Of a stretch of 16,158 nt of DNA, positions 6,238-14,095 are shown piece after piece. Source of the stretch: Firmicutes bacterium UBA4981 (GTDB taxonomy: Bacteria > Bacillota > SHA-98 > UBA4971); contig DGZL01000057.1 in assembly GCA_002398515.1 (NCBI GenBank), forward strand, positions 998 to 17,155. The letters are read 5' to 3'. Below the pieces are notes generated by a model. It searched no databases, was not told the origin of the DNA, and was given only the letters and a program-made list of their open reading frames with translations. A program made the position numbers and the translations under genes. Positions within the stretch are counted from its first letter, which is position 1; each line of letters starts with the position of its first letter.

Positions 6238-7977
6238 TTGACTAATTGTGTGTGGAAGCTGTCAGAAATGCCTGAAGAAGCCCGGGCAAGAAGTAGGGTC
6301 ATCAGTGACGCTCTGGGCATTCCTTCGCTTGTGGCAGACTTGATGGCACAGAGAGGAATCCGGAACGCAAATGACGCTGAGGCGTTTTTGCGGGCGGATC
6401 TTGTAGATCTTGAAGACCCGAATCTCCTTAATGATATGGAGAAGGCTGTAGAAAGAATAATTCGAGGGATTGAAGACGGCGAGAAAATCGTGGTGTACGG
6501 TGACTATGATGTAGACGGCATTACGTCCATATGCGTCCTCGTGGATGTCCTCGCAAGTCTCGGAGCAAACATTGACTATTATATTCCTGACCGTATTGAC
6601 GAAGGATACGGAATGAATCCTGAGGCAGTCAGGAGCATAGCAAGAGACGGCGCATCCCTGCTGATTACAGTGGATTGCGGTATTACAGCATTCCTTGAGG
6701 TTCAGCTTGCACAGAGTCTTGGCATGGACGTGATTATTACAGACCACCACGAACCCCATGGAGAGCTCCCATCGGCAGTTGCAGTCATTAATCCCAAGCG
6801 CCATGACGAACTCTACCCTTTTCGAGATCTTGCAGGGGTAGGTGTAGCTTATAAGCTGGTTCAGGCCCTTCTTAGGACTGTCAAAGGCACACCGAATGTG
6901 TTGAACCCGCCAGACCGCCTTCTCGATCTCGTCGCCCTCGGCACCATTGCTGACGTATCTCCCCTTGTCGGGGAGAACAGGATATTCGCAAAGCAAGGCC
7001 TGGCAAAGATTAACCGAACCGAGAATTTGGGGTTGAAGTCTCTTATCCAAGTCTGTAGCCTTACCGACCGAATAATTACTGCAGGAACCGTAGGGTTTGT
7101 GCTTGCCCCGCGCCTTAATGCCGCAGGCAGGATTGGCGATGCTTCACTTTGCGCAGAACTCTTGTTGACTGATTCGCCTGGGAAGGCTATGGATATCGCT
7201 GAGATCCTGGACAATGTCAACTCTGAGCGACAAGATATGGAAATGAGGATATTCGAGGAAGCGTCGTCCATGGTGGAAACCTGTGGAGGCCAACCGGTTG
7301 ACAGTGTCCTTGTCTTGGCAAATGAAAGATGGCACCCGGGAGTAATCGGGATTGTCGCGTCCAGGCTCGTAGAGGAATTCAATCGTCCTACGATCTTGAT
7401 ATCTCTTGACGGCGATGAAGGCAGAGGTTCCGGAAGGAGCATCCCTGAATTCGACTTATATAAAGCGCTTTCTCTTTGCTCCGGCACTCTCCTGCGTTTC
7501 GGAGGCCATAAATATGCTGCGGGAATCGCTGTATCCCGCCATGCAATAGACGGATTCCGTGAGGAAATAAACGAAGTCGGGCGGAGCGTTCTTTGCGAAG
7601 ATGATTTTCTACCCAAGATCCTTTGCCATCAGGAGCTGGTCCTAGATAAGATCAACTTGGAAGTCGCAAAAGACATTGCTATGTTGGCGCCGTTTGGTGT
7701 TGCCAACCCGACACCGATGTTTCTTTCAACAGGAGTCATACTCAAGGAGTACCGAAGCGTCGGGGCAGGTGGCAGGCATTTGAAATTGAGGCTTTCCCAA
7801 GCAGGCAGAGAACATGACGGTATAGGATTCGGCTTAGGCTATCTGGCCTCACGGCTTTATCCCTACCTCGAAAAGGAGATTGACCTGATATACACAATTG
7901 AGGTTAACGAGTGGAATGGAATAATTCAGCCTCAACTTAATGTAAAAGGTTTGAGAGTCGCTGAAAATCATGCCTAA
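6238..7977 (+). CDS. recJ: Single-stranded-DNA-specific 5'-3' exonuclease RecJ
   Basis: DHH/DHHA1-family exonuclease acting in recombination and mismatch or base-excision repair in the cytoplasm. Motifs, numbered from TTG 6238 (579 aa): DYDVDGITS (89 onward), VDCGIT (about 145-150), the signature DHH (169-171), and in the DHHA1 domain GRGSGRS followed by RFGGHKYAAG (GGH at 422-424). A C-terminal OB-type region follows. The length is close to bacterial RecJ cores. Two TTG starts are possible. TTG 6238 has GGGGAG (6225-6230) 7 nt upstream; TTG 6223 has AGGA (6211-6214) 8 nt upstream and would add five residues. The first is slightly preferred. It sits between lapA and rel. The apt gene often found between recJ and rel in Firmicutes is absent. 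Confidence 0.96.
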   Translation: MTNCVWKLSEMPEEARARSRVISDALGIPSLVADLMAQRGIRNANDAEAFLRADLVDLEDPNLLNDMEKAVERIIRGIEDGEKIVVYGDYDVDGITSICVLVDVLASLGANIDYYIPDRIDEGYGMNPEAVRSIARDGASLLITVDCGITAFLEVQLAQSLGMDVIITDHHEPHGELPSAVAVINPKRHDELYPFRDLAGVGVAYKLVQALLRTVKGTPNVLNPPDRLLDLVALGTIADVSPLVGENRIFAKQGLAKINRTENLGLKSLIQVCSLTDRIITAGTVGFVLAPRLNAAGRIGDASLCAELLLTDSPGKAMDIAEILDNVNSERQDMEMRIFEEASSMVETCGGQPVDSVLVLANERWHPGVIGIVASRLVEEFNRPTILISLDGDEGRGSGRSIPEFDLYKALSLCSGTLLRFGGHKYAAGIAVSRHAIDGFREEINEVGRSVLCEDDFLPKILCHQELVLDKINLEVAKDIAMLAPFGVANPTPMFLSTGVILKEYRSVGAGGRHLKLRLSQAGREHDGIGFGLGYLASRLYPYLEKEIDLIYTIEVNEWNGIIQPQLNVKGLRVAENHA

Positions 7978-7989
7978 TTGATGTATAAT
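7961..7989 (+). promoter_or_regulatory. Probable sigma-A promoter of rel
   Basis: CTGAAA (7961-7966, 4/6 of the -35 consensus), 17-nt spacer, then a perfect TATAAT (7984-7989). Transcription would start near 7996, leaving a leader of about 77 nt before the rel ATG. It overlaps the last codons of recJ, so rel can be transcribed independently of recJ. Confidence 0.6.
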
Positions 7990-8030
7990 CGATGCAAGGT
8001 ATACAAGCCGGAAGATGGCTGAATAAGTCG

Positions 8031-8057
8031 TTCGCCCAAAAGAAAATCCGGGCCGAA
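8031..8057 (+). other. Possible mRNA leader hairpin upstream of rel
   Basis: TTCGCCC (8031-8037) can pair with GGGC-c-GAA (8050-8057, C8054 bulged) around a 12-nt purine-rich loop. It ends 4 nt before the rel ribosome binding site (AGGTGG, 8062-8067). No U run follows, so it is not a terminator. It could affect translation or RNA stability, or be incidental. Confidence 0.25.
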
Positions 8058-8072
8058 GCATAGGTGGTATCT

Positions 8073-10259
8073 ATGGGAGTAACCATCGAGGATGTGCTTG
8101 ACAAGGTAAAGCAATACGCTCCTAATGCCCCTGTTGACATTGTAACACGGGCCTATGACTTTGCTTCACGTGCACATGCAGGACAGCGCCGTGACTCAGG
8201 GGATTGGTATATTTTTCACCCTCTTGAGGTTGCGCTTATCCTCGCCGAACTTGAAATGGACGTTACTACAATTGCTTCAGGGTTGCTCCACGATGTAATT
8301 GAAGACACAGACATAACCCTTACTGAGATTAAGGCGACATTCGGGGACGAAATCGGCCTCTTGGTTGACGGAGTTACAAAACTCGGCAGGGTCCCTCTTA
8401 TGTCCAGAGAAGAGCAGCAAGCTGAGAACCTCAGGAAGATGTTCCTTGCAATGGCCCAGGATATTCGCGTAGTCCTCATCAAGTTGGCTGACAGACTCCA
8501 CAACATGCGGACCTTAGGTCATCTCCCCTGGGATAGGCAGGCGCGAATAGCCAAGGAAACTCTGGAGATTTATGCACCGCTTGCCCACAGGCTCGGAATG
8601 TGGAGAATTAAGTGGGAGCTTGAAGATCTGGCTTTGAGGTACCTGGAGCCGGGTGAATACTACAAGCTTGTGGAGAAAGTCGCAAGGAAACGCAAGGAAC
8701 GAGAAAGCCTCATTGAAGAAGCCAAAGATATACTCAGAAAGAGCCTTGACGACGGGAATATCCCCTGCGAATTGCAGGGGCGGGCTAAACACTTCTACAG
8801 CATTTTTGAGAAAATGAGGATGAGGGGCAGGACCTTTGATGAGATTTACGACTTAATCGCAGTTCGAATCATCGTCAGCAATGTGAGAGATTGCTACGCA
8901 GCTCTTGGTGCTGTTCATTCCCTTTGGAAGCCAATACCCGGCAGATTTAAAGACTATATAGCAATGCCTAAGTCGAACATGTATCAATCTCTCCATACTT
9001 CAGTAATAGGTCCGAAGGGGGAGCCTTTGGAGATCCAGATTCGAACTTGGGAAATGCATCGAACAGCCGAATATGGTATAGCAGCCCACTGGAGGTACAA
9101 AGAAGGCACTCAAGCCACCAACGAGTTTGAAGAGAAGCTTTCATGGCTCAGGCAACTCTTGGAATGGCAAAGGGACATGAAAGACGTCCATGACTTCATG
9201 GAGACTCTGAAAATCGATCTTTTCAAAGACGAAGTCTTTGTGTTTACCCCAAAAGGTGATGTGAAGAGCTTACCTGCAGGATCCACTCCTGTAGATTTTG
9301 CTTATAGCGTGCATACAGACATAGGACATAGATGCGTAGGCGCAAGGATCAACGGGAAAATGACGCCTTTGGATTATCAGCTTACCAACGGCGATATCGT
9401 GGAAATAGTCACATCAAAAGGGCAAACCGGCCCCAGCTGGGACTGGCTGGCTTTTGTCAAGACATCAAAAGCCAGAAGCAAAATACGCCAATGGGTCAGA
9501 GAAGAGCGGCGCAGCGAATCCTTACCCCGAGGCCGTGATCTCCTAGAGAAGGAATTACGGCGTCAAGGTATGGAGGTCCACGAAAACCTCAAAGAAGAGA
9601 AACTGCAGGTTGCTGCAAATCGTCTGGGATTTCAAGATGCGGACGATCTCCTGGCTTCGGTAGGTGACAACAAGATCTCAGCCGCCCTCGTGGTCGGGCG
9701 ACTTGCACCGGAAAAACCTGAGAAGGCAAGAGAGGAGAAGGAACCGACTCCGCTCACCCCGAGGAGAAAACCTGAAGAAACCCAAGGAATTAAGGTAAAA
9801 GGCGCGGATAACGTCCTAGCCAGGATGGCCAGGTGCTGCAATCCTGTCCCGGGGGATGAGGTCATAGGTTATATTACCAGGGGTAAGGGAATTTCGGTGC
9901 ATAGGCGGGATTGTCCGAATATTGCCTGGCTAAAGACGTCACCTGAACGCTGTATAGACGTCGAGTGGGTATTCGGCCAGGAAAACTCATACCCTGTGGA
10001 GCTCGAGATTGAGGCTATGGACAGAGTCGCGCTCCTAACCAATATTATGAATGCCGTTACAGGGCTCCGCGCAAACATAAGCGCTGTAAACGCTCAGACA
10101 AGTAAAGATCACGTAGCCATTGTTAACATGGTTGTGGAGATAACCGGCGCCGACCATTTGAATTCGGTTATAGAGAGGGTCGGACGCATCAAAGGAGTAA
10201 CAGCCGTACGCAGAGTGCAGCAGATAGGCTTACGTCCTGGGAAATCAGTATCAGTCTAA
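8073..10259 (+). CDS. rel: Bifunctional (p)ppGpp synthetase/hydrolase (long RSH protein, Rel)
   Basis: Stringent-response enzyme that makes and degrades (p)ppGpp from GTP/GDP and ATP, normally responding to uncharged tRNA on the ribosome. From ATG 8073 (728 aa) the order is complete. The HD hydrolase has His49 (FHPLEVALIL), His73-Asp74 and Glu77-Asp78 (LLHDVIEDTD) and KLADRLHNMRTL, so hydrolysis should be active. The synthetase contains GRFKDYIAMPK (Arg291-Asp294); its RxKD form is that of bifunctional rather than synthetase-only enzymes. A TGS domain begins near 388 (VFVFTPKGD). The helical and zinc-finger region contains ARCCNPVPGD and HRRDCPN, and a C-terminal ACT domain ends the protein. 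AGGTGG (8062-8067) is 5 nt before ATG 8073, which is better than the in-frame GTG at 8064. It has its own promoter at 7961-7989 and is followed closely by dtd. Confidence 0.97.
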   Translation: MGVTIEDVLDKVKQYAPNAPVDIVTRAYDFASRAHAGQRRDSGDWYIFHPLEVALILAELEMDVTTIASGLLHDVIEDTDITLTEIKATFGDEIGLLVDGVTKLGRVPLMSREEQQAENLRKMFLAMAQDIRVVLIKLADRLHNMRTLGHLPWDRQARIAKETLEIYAPLAHRLGMWRIKWELEDLALRYLEPGEYYKLVEKVARKRKERESLIEEAKDILRKSLDDGNIPCELQGRAKHFYSIFEKMRMRGRTFDEIYDLIAVRIIVSNVRDCYAALGAVHSLWKPIPGRFKDYIAMPKSNMYQSLHTSVIGPKGEPLEIQIRTWEMHRTAEYGIAAHWRYKEGTQATNEFEEKLSWLRQLLEWQRDMKDVHDFMETLKIDLFKDEVFVFTPKGDVKSLPAGSTPVDFAYSVHTDIGHRCVGARINGKMTPLDYQLTNGDIVEIVTSKGQTGPSWDWLAFVKTSKARSKIRQWVREERRSESLPRGRDLLEKELRRQGMEVHENLKEEKLQVAANRLGFQDADDLLASVGDNKISAALVVGRLAPEKPEKAREEKEPTPLTPRRKPEETQGIKVKGADNVLARMARCCNPVPGDEVIGYITRGKGISVHRRDCPNIAWLKTSPERCIDVEWVFGQENSYPVELEIEAMDRVALLTNIMNAVTGLRANISAVNAQTSKDHVAIVNMVVEITGADHLNSVIERVGRIKGVTAVRRVQQIGLRPGKSVSV

Positions 10260-10292
10260 ATCCCGTCCGTATAGACAGAGAGTGAGGTATTG

Positions 10293-10742
10293 ATGAGAGC
10301 CGTAGTTCAGAGAGTCAAGTCTGCCAGAGTTACTGTGGAGGATGAGGTAGTCGGTGACATCGGTCCCGGGCTTGTGGTTTTCCTCGGGGTCGGGGAAGAC
10401 GATACTTGTGATGATTTGAGTTACCTCGTGGATAAGGTAGCTAATCTTCGGATCTTCGAAGACGATGACGGGAAGATGAATCTTTCCGCCTTACAACTGA
10501 ACTTACAAGTACTTGTTGTCTCCCAATTCACCTTGTGGGGCGACTGCCGCAGAGGCAGACGACCCAGCTTCAGCCATGCTGCACCGCCGGAGAAAGCCGT
10601 GGAAATGTATGAAGAATACGTCAGAAGACTTCAGGGAGCCGGCCTCTCAGTAGAGACCGGAAGATTCCAGGCTATGATGACTGTATCTGTAGAAAATGAC
10701 GGTCCGGTTACCATACTGCTTGACAGCGACAAGTTATTCTAA
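10293..10742 (+). CDS. dtd: D-aminoacyl-tRNA deacylase
   Basis: Cytoplasmic proofreading enzyme that hydrolyses D-aminoacyl-tRNAs and also glycine misattached to tRNA-Ala. The 149-aa length is standard. It starts MRAVVQRV, carries the catalytic-region motif SQFTLWGD (77-84) and the Gly137-Pro138 element in NDGPVT that gives chiral selectivity, and has the usual RRGRRPSF. ATG 10293 is preferred over the adjacent TTG 10290 because family members begin here. GAGGT (10284-10288) lies 4 nt upstream. The 33-bp gap after rel suggests co-transcription, which is the usual arrangement in Firmicutes. Confidence 0.96.
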   Translation: MRAVVQRVKSARVTVEDEVVGDIGPGLVVFLGVGEDDTCDDLSYLVDKVANLRIFEDDDGKMNLSALQLNLQVLVVSQFTLWGDCRRGRRPSFSHAAPPEKAVEMYEEYVRRLQGAGLSVETGRFQAMMTVSVENDGPVTILLDSDKLF

Positions 10743-10917
10743 ATTACCGACAGCACCGCTTGAGGGCGTTGATGGCATGTCCCGGCGTTTGGACAGTATC
10801 CGGATACTATTTACATCATAAAGACCGTATACAGCAGTGCCCATAGGTGACTTGCCGCATTCGGAAGTCGCTTACTGTGATCAGTACGGGAAGCTTGGGA
10901 AAGGGGTTTCTGCATCC

Positions 10918-11538
10918 ATGATACTTAAGACCATCCGTGTAGGACCGTTTGGGACTAATTGCTATATAGTGGGGTGTGAAACATCAAAGGAAGCCATAGT
11001 TATCGATCCGGGAGACGAGTCAGATCTATTACTGGGGGAATTGAAGGCAGCAGGTTTAGTATGTAGGACAATTGTGAATACCCACGGACACGTGGATCAC
11101 ATAACCGCAAACAAGGCATTGGCAGAAGCTACGGGAGCAGTTATTGCTATAGGTACTGAAGATGCGCCTTCACTTCTTGACCCTACTCTGAGTCTTTCGC
11201 GGGCTTTAGGCAATTTAGCCAAGGGCAAGACAAGTCCGCCTGCAGATGTGCTCCTTGTTGAAGGTGACATAGTGTGCGCAGGTAGTGTTTGTCTTGAAGT
11301 ACTGCATACCCCGGGCCACACTCCTGGTAGCATTTCTCTGCTTGGGGAAGGGGTAGTCTTCTCAGGAGACACAATTTTTGCTTCAGGGGGGATCGGGCGT
11401 TGCGATTTCCCGGGCGGCTCCTATGATGAGCTTGTCAAATCCATTGAAGAGAAGCTCCTTGTCCTTCCTGATGAAACACGTGTCTATCCAGGGCATGGTC
11501 CTTCCACCACTATCGGCAGAGAGCGTGTGGGCCGGTAG
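10918..11538 (+). CDS. MBL-fold metallo-hydrolase, glyoxalase II-like
   Basis: Metallo-beta-lactamase-fold hydrolase of the short glyoxalase II-like group found after dtd in many Firmicutes. Its physiological substrate is not established; hydroxyacyl-thiol esters are the family guess. From ATG 10918 (206 aa) it begins MILKTIRVGPFGTNCYIVG, the expected N-terminus. Metal ligands are visible as HGHVDH (His56, His58, Asp60, His61), His134 in TPGHTPGS, Asp151 in SGDTIF and His193 in YPGHGPS, so both metal sites are complete. An in-frame GTG at 10837 would add 27 residues that do not resemble the family. AAGGGG (10901-10906) is 11 nt from the ATG, which is somewhat long. A 175-nt leader separates it from dtd. 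Confidence 0.92.
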   Translation: MILKTIRVGPFGTNCYIVGCETSKEAIVIDPGDESDLLLGELKAAGLVCRTIVNTHGHVDHITANKALAEATGAVIAIGTEDAPSLLDPTLSLSRALGNLAKGKTSPPADVLLVEGDIVCAGSVCLEVLHTPGHTPGSISLLGEGVVFSGDTIFASGGIGRCDFPGGSYDELVKSIEEKLLVLPDETRVYPGHGPSTTIGRERVGR

Positions 11539-11571
11539 TGTAAAGTTCTAATAGGTGATCGGGGGCGGCCG

Positions 11572-11601
11572 TTGACAACCAGGTGGACTGTGAGATAGAC
11601 T
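11572..11601 (+). promoter_or_regulatory. Probable sigma-A promoter for the chaperone-like/hisS/aspS genes
   Basis: Perfect TTGACA (11572-11577), 18-nt spacer, TAGACT (11596-11601, 4/6). It lies in the 97-bp gap before the next gene, and no other promoter is apparent in the short gap before hisS. Transcription would begin near 11608, only about 28 nt before the assigned start codon at 11636. Confidence 0.5.
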
Positions 11602-11605
11602 CACA
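11589..11605. repeat. Inverted repeat overlapping the -10 element, candidate operator
   Basis: TGTGAG (11589-11594), ATAGA, CTCACA (11600-11605): a perfect 6-bp dyad spanning the -10 hexamer of the promoter at 11572-11601. This placement suits a repressor site. Six-bp arms are common by chance, so only the position makes it notable. Confidence 0.3.
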
Positions 11606-11635
11606 ACATAGCTTTGAAGATTGGGGGAGATGCCC

Positions 11636-12772
11636 TTGTTCAGGGGCTTTCGTGGAAAAAAAGGCGCCAGGCTTACTAAGATTTTGGTTATAGTGTTAGC
11701 CATTGCCTTCGTAGGAGGGTTGCTATATACAGGCTCGGTAATGGTCAGAGAGCCTTCTCAAGATGGCTACGGGGTTATCGCTACCGTCAACGGGAGGTCC
11801 ATAACAAGAGAAGCTTTTGAGCAAGGGTATAGAAATGCGATTCTTGCTGAGTACCAATATACCGGAAGGGTGCTTCCTGAGACTATCGGACCTATCCGCG
11901 CCTCTTTGCTTGATCAGTTCATTAATACTGCCTTGATCACAGATGCCGCAGCGAAAGAGAAGATTCGTGTCTCATCAAAAGAGATTAACGAGGAGTTTAA
12001 GTTACAGGAAGAGGCCTTTCCCAGCAAGGAGGATTTCCGGGACGCTCTCTCTGCAAATAACGTCACAGAGACCCAGTTCAAAAACCTGATAAAGGATCGT
12101 TTGACAATCCAGAAGCTGTTTGCCCAAGTCCAAGCAGGAGTCACGGTATCTGAAGACGAGGTCAAGAAGACTTACACAGATGAAACAGAAAATCCTGCTG
12201 AAGGAGAAGAGTTTGATAAAAAGCGGTCTGAAATCGAAACAAGACTCAGAACGGAAGCACAAGAAGACGCTTTGACTAAGTGGCTTGAAGGGCTTCGTAA
12301 TGAAGCCGACATTAAACTCATGGACGCTGAATTGAGGGCCTTGGTGAAGCTCCAAGAAAGAGACTACGAGGAAGCTATTGTTGAGTATGACTCAGCCATA
12401 GCCTTAGATCCGGACAACGCTTATTTGCACGTAGGTGTCGCCCAGGCTCACATGAGTAATGACGACCTGGAACACGCTACTGAAGCTCTCGAGAAGGCTG
12501 TTGACTTGCGGCCGGAAGATCCATATATAAGACTCCTCTTGGGGTTAGCATACAGAGATAAGGGTTCCAACGAGCTTGCCGCAGATGAATTTAAGGCGGC
12601 TTCTGAATACGGTGGGCTTGACATTCTGCTTCATGTCCGTCTCGAGTCTCTTCTGAAGACAGTGGGCACTGGTGACGATGTCAAGAAACAGCAGGCTAAG
12701 GTTGAAGAAATTCGGGCGCTCTTGGAGGAGAGAGACAAAGCTCTCGAATCCCAAGAGCAGGCGGATGACTAA
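11636..12772 (+). CDS. Membrane-anchored SurA/PrsA-like chaperone domain fused to TPR repeats, no parvulin domain
   Basis: Probable extracytoplasmic protein of 378 aa from TTG 11636. A short basic N-terminus precedes one hydrophobic helix (about 15-33), read as an uncleaved anchor since no lipobox cysteine is present. A SurA N-terminal-type chaperone domain follows: VNGRSITREAFEQ (about 51-65), then VSSKEINEEF and TVSEDEVKKTYTDE. In PrsA/SurA proteins a parvulin PPIase normally follows this point. Here only a short acidic linker occurs before the closing helix (SEIETRLRTEAQEDALTKWL). From about residue 230 there are about three tetratricopeptide repeats, for example YEEAIVEYDSAIALDPDN. GGGGGAG (11623-11629) is 6 nt before TTG 11636; TTG 11621 and ATG 11630 are in-frame alternatives. 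It lies 12 bp before hisS. Likely role is chaperone or scaffold at the membrane (inference). Confidence 0.82.
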   Translation: MFRGFRGKKGARLTKILVIVLAIAFVGGLLYTGSVMVREPSQDGYGVIATVNGRSITREAFEQGYRNAILAEYQYTGRVLPETIGPIRASLLDQFINTALITDAAAKEKIRVSSKEINEEFKLQEEAFPSKEDFRDALSANNVTETQFKNLIKDRLTIQKLFAQVQAGVTVSEDEVKKTYTDETENPAEGEEFDKKRSEIETRLRTEAQEDALTKWLEGLRNEADIKLMDAELRALVKLQERDYEEAIVEYDSAIALDPDNAYLHVGVAQAHMSNDDLEHATEALEKAVDLRPEDPYIRLLLGLAYRDKGSNELAADEFKAASEYGGLDILLHVRLESLLKTVGTGDDVKKQQAKVEEIRALLEERDKALESQEQADD

Positions 12773-12784
12773 GGGGGCAAATCC

Positions 12785-14044
12785 ATGACACGCATCAGGG
12801 CGCCCAGGGGAACGATAGACGTATTTCCTGAGACACCGGGCATATGGCGACTACTGGAGGAGACTGTAAGGTCGGTATGCCGCAATGCCGGATATGCTGA
12901 GATCAGGACCCCGATTTTTGAGCATACTGAGCTTTTTCAAAGAGGCGTCGGAGAAAGCACTGATATTGTAGAGAAGGAAATGTATACCTTTCTTGACAAG
13001 GGGGAGCGCAGCATCACGTTGCGCCCTGAAGGCACAGCGCCGGTTGTCAGGTCTTACCTCGAAAATAAGATGTGGGCCGGTCCTCAGCCTGTCAAGGTTT
13101 ACTATATCGGACCCATGTTTCGATATGAGCGTCCTCAATTGGGACGCCTAAGGCAACACACTCAGTTTGGAGTTGAAGCACTGGGAGCCTCTTCACCTGC
13201 CTTGGATGCAGAGGTTATCTCTTTGCTTATCAGGGTTTACCAATGCTTGGGACTTGAGGGTTTTGTTGTTCGCTTGAACAGTATCGGGTGTTCTAAGTGC
13301 AGGCCTCGTTACAAAGAAAGCCTCATAAATCTCCTTTCCAAGCATGTGGACGAGCTATGCGGTGACTGCCAAAGGAGGCTTCTGCGCAATCCTCTGAGAG
13401 TACTAGATTGCAAAAATGAACGCTGCACTAGCCTTGCTAAAGAGCTTCCTCCGATATTTGAGTATCTCTGTGAAGATTGCAGTCAGCATTTTGACGGAGT
13501 TACACAATGCTTGAAAGCACTGAACCTCGTTTATGAACTGGATCCGACGATTGTCAGGGGGCTTGACTACTACACCAAGACTGTTTTTGAGGTGGTTCAT
13601 TCCGGCCTCGGGGCACAGGACGCGCTTGGGGGCGGCGGAAGGTATGACGGCTTGGCGGAAGAGCTTGGTGGCACCCCGACTCCGGCCGTAGGTTTCGCTG
13701 CAGGTATAGAGCGGGCTGTGCAGGTGTTGCAGGATGCAGCGGGCGAAGAGGCAGGACGAGATGCCTGCGGGATCAGTGTATTTGTCGCTGCAATGGGTGA
13801 TGAGGCTAAGCTTCAGGCCTTTCGCATGACTCACACTTTACGCAAGCACGGTATATCCACGGATATTGATTATTTGGACAGAAGCCTAAGATCTCAGATG
13901 AAGTACGCAGATAAGCTGGGAGTCAAGAAAGTCGTGATCATAGGCGAAGATGAACTCAGAGGAGACTACGCAATAGTCAGAGATATGGCAACCGGGGAGC
14001 AAACTCAAGTTCCCTTTTGTAATCTTGTGAAAGCCTTGACATAG
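12785..14044 (+). CDS. hisS: Histidyl-tRNA synthetase
   Basis: Class II synthetase that charges tRNA-His in the cytoplasm; 419 aa, the usual bacterial size. Motif 2 is FRYERPQLGRLRQHTQFG (from residue 112). Histidine-binding LDYYTKTVFEV begins at 260. GGGGRYDGL (282-290) and GFAAGIER form motif 3, and a C-terminal anticodon-binding domain follows. The middle insertion contains several Cys pairs (CSKC, CGDC, CEDC), as in many Firmicutes HisRS. ATG 12785 follows GGGGG (12773-12777) by 7 nt. The 12-bp distance to the preceding gene leaves no room for its own T-box leader, so expression probably depends on the upstream promoter. Confidence 0.97.
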   Translation: MTRIRAPRGTIDVFPETPGIWRLLEETVRSVCRNAGYAEIRTPIFEHTELFQRGVGESTDIVEKEMYTFLDKGERSITLRPEGTAPVVRSYLENKMWAGPQPVKVYYIGPMFRYERPQLGRLRQHTQFGVEALGASSPALDAEVISLLIRVYQCLGLEGFVVRLNSIGCSKCRPRYKESLINLLSKHVDELCGDCQRRLLRNPLRVLDCKNERCTSLAKELPPIFEYLCEDCSQHFDGVTQCLKALNLVYELDPTIVRGLDYYTKTVFEVVHSGLGAQDALGGGGRYDGLAEELGGTPTPAVGFAAGIERAVQVLQDAAGEEAGRDACGISVFVAAMGDEAKLQAFRMTHTLRKHGISTDIDYLDRSLRSQMKYADKLGVKKVVIIGEDELRGDYAIVRDMATGEQTQVPFCNLVKALT

Positions 14045-14095
14045 AACACAACCCTTGTGACAGAATCCAAGTTACGAAGAGAGAAGTGAACTGCG

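Noticed and set aside
6262..7616. Two long open frames on the minus strand (about 250-260 codons each) opposite recJ
   Set aside because: They lie wholly within the unambiguous recJ gene, show no recognisable domain, and recJ motifs run through the whole region on the + strand.
10789..10833. Sigma-A promoter for the MBL hydrolase from TTGGAC or TTTACA with TATACA
   Set aside because: Spacers are far from 16-18 nt or the hexamers match poorly.
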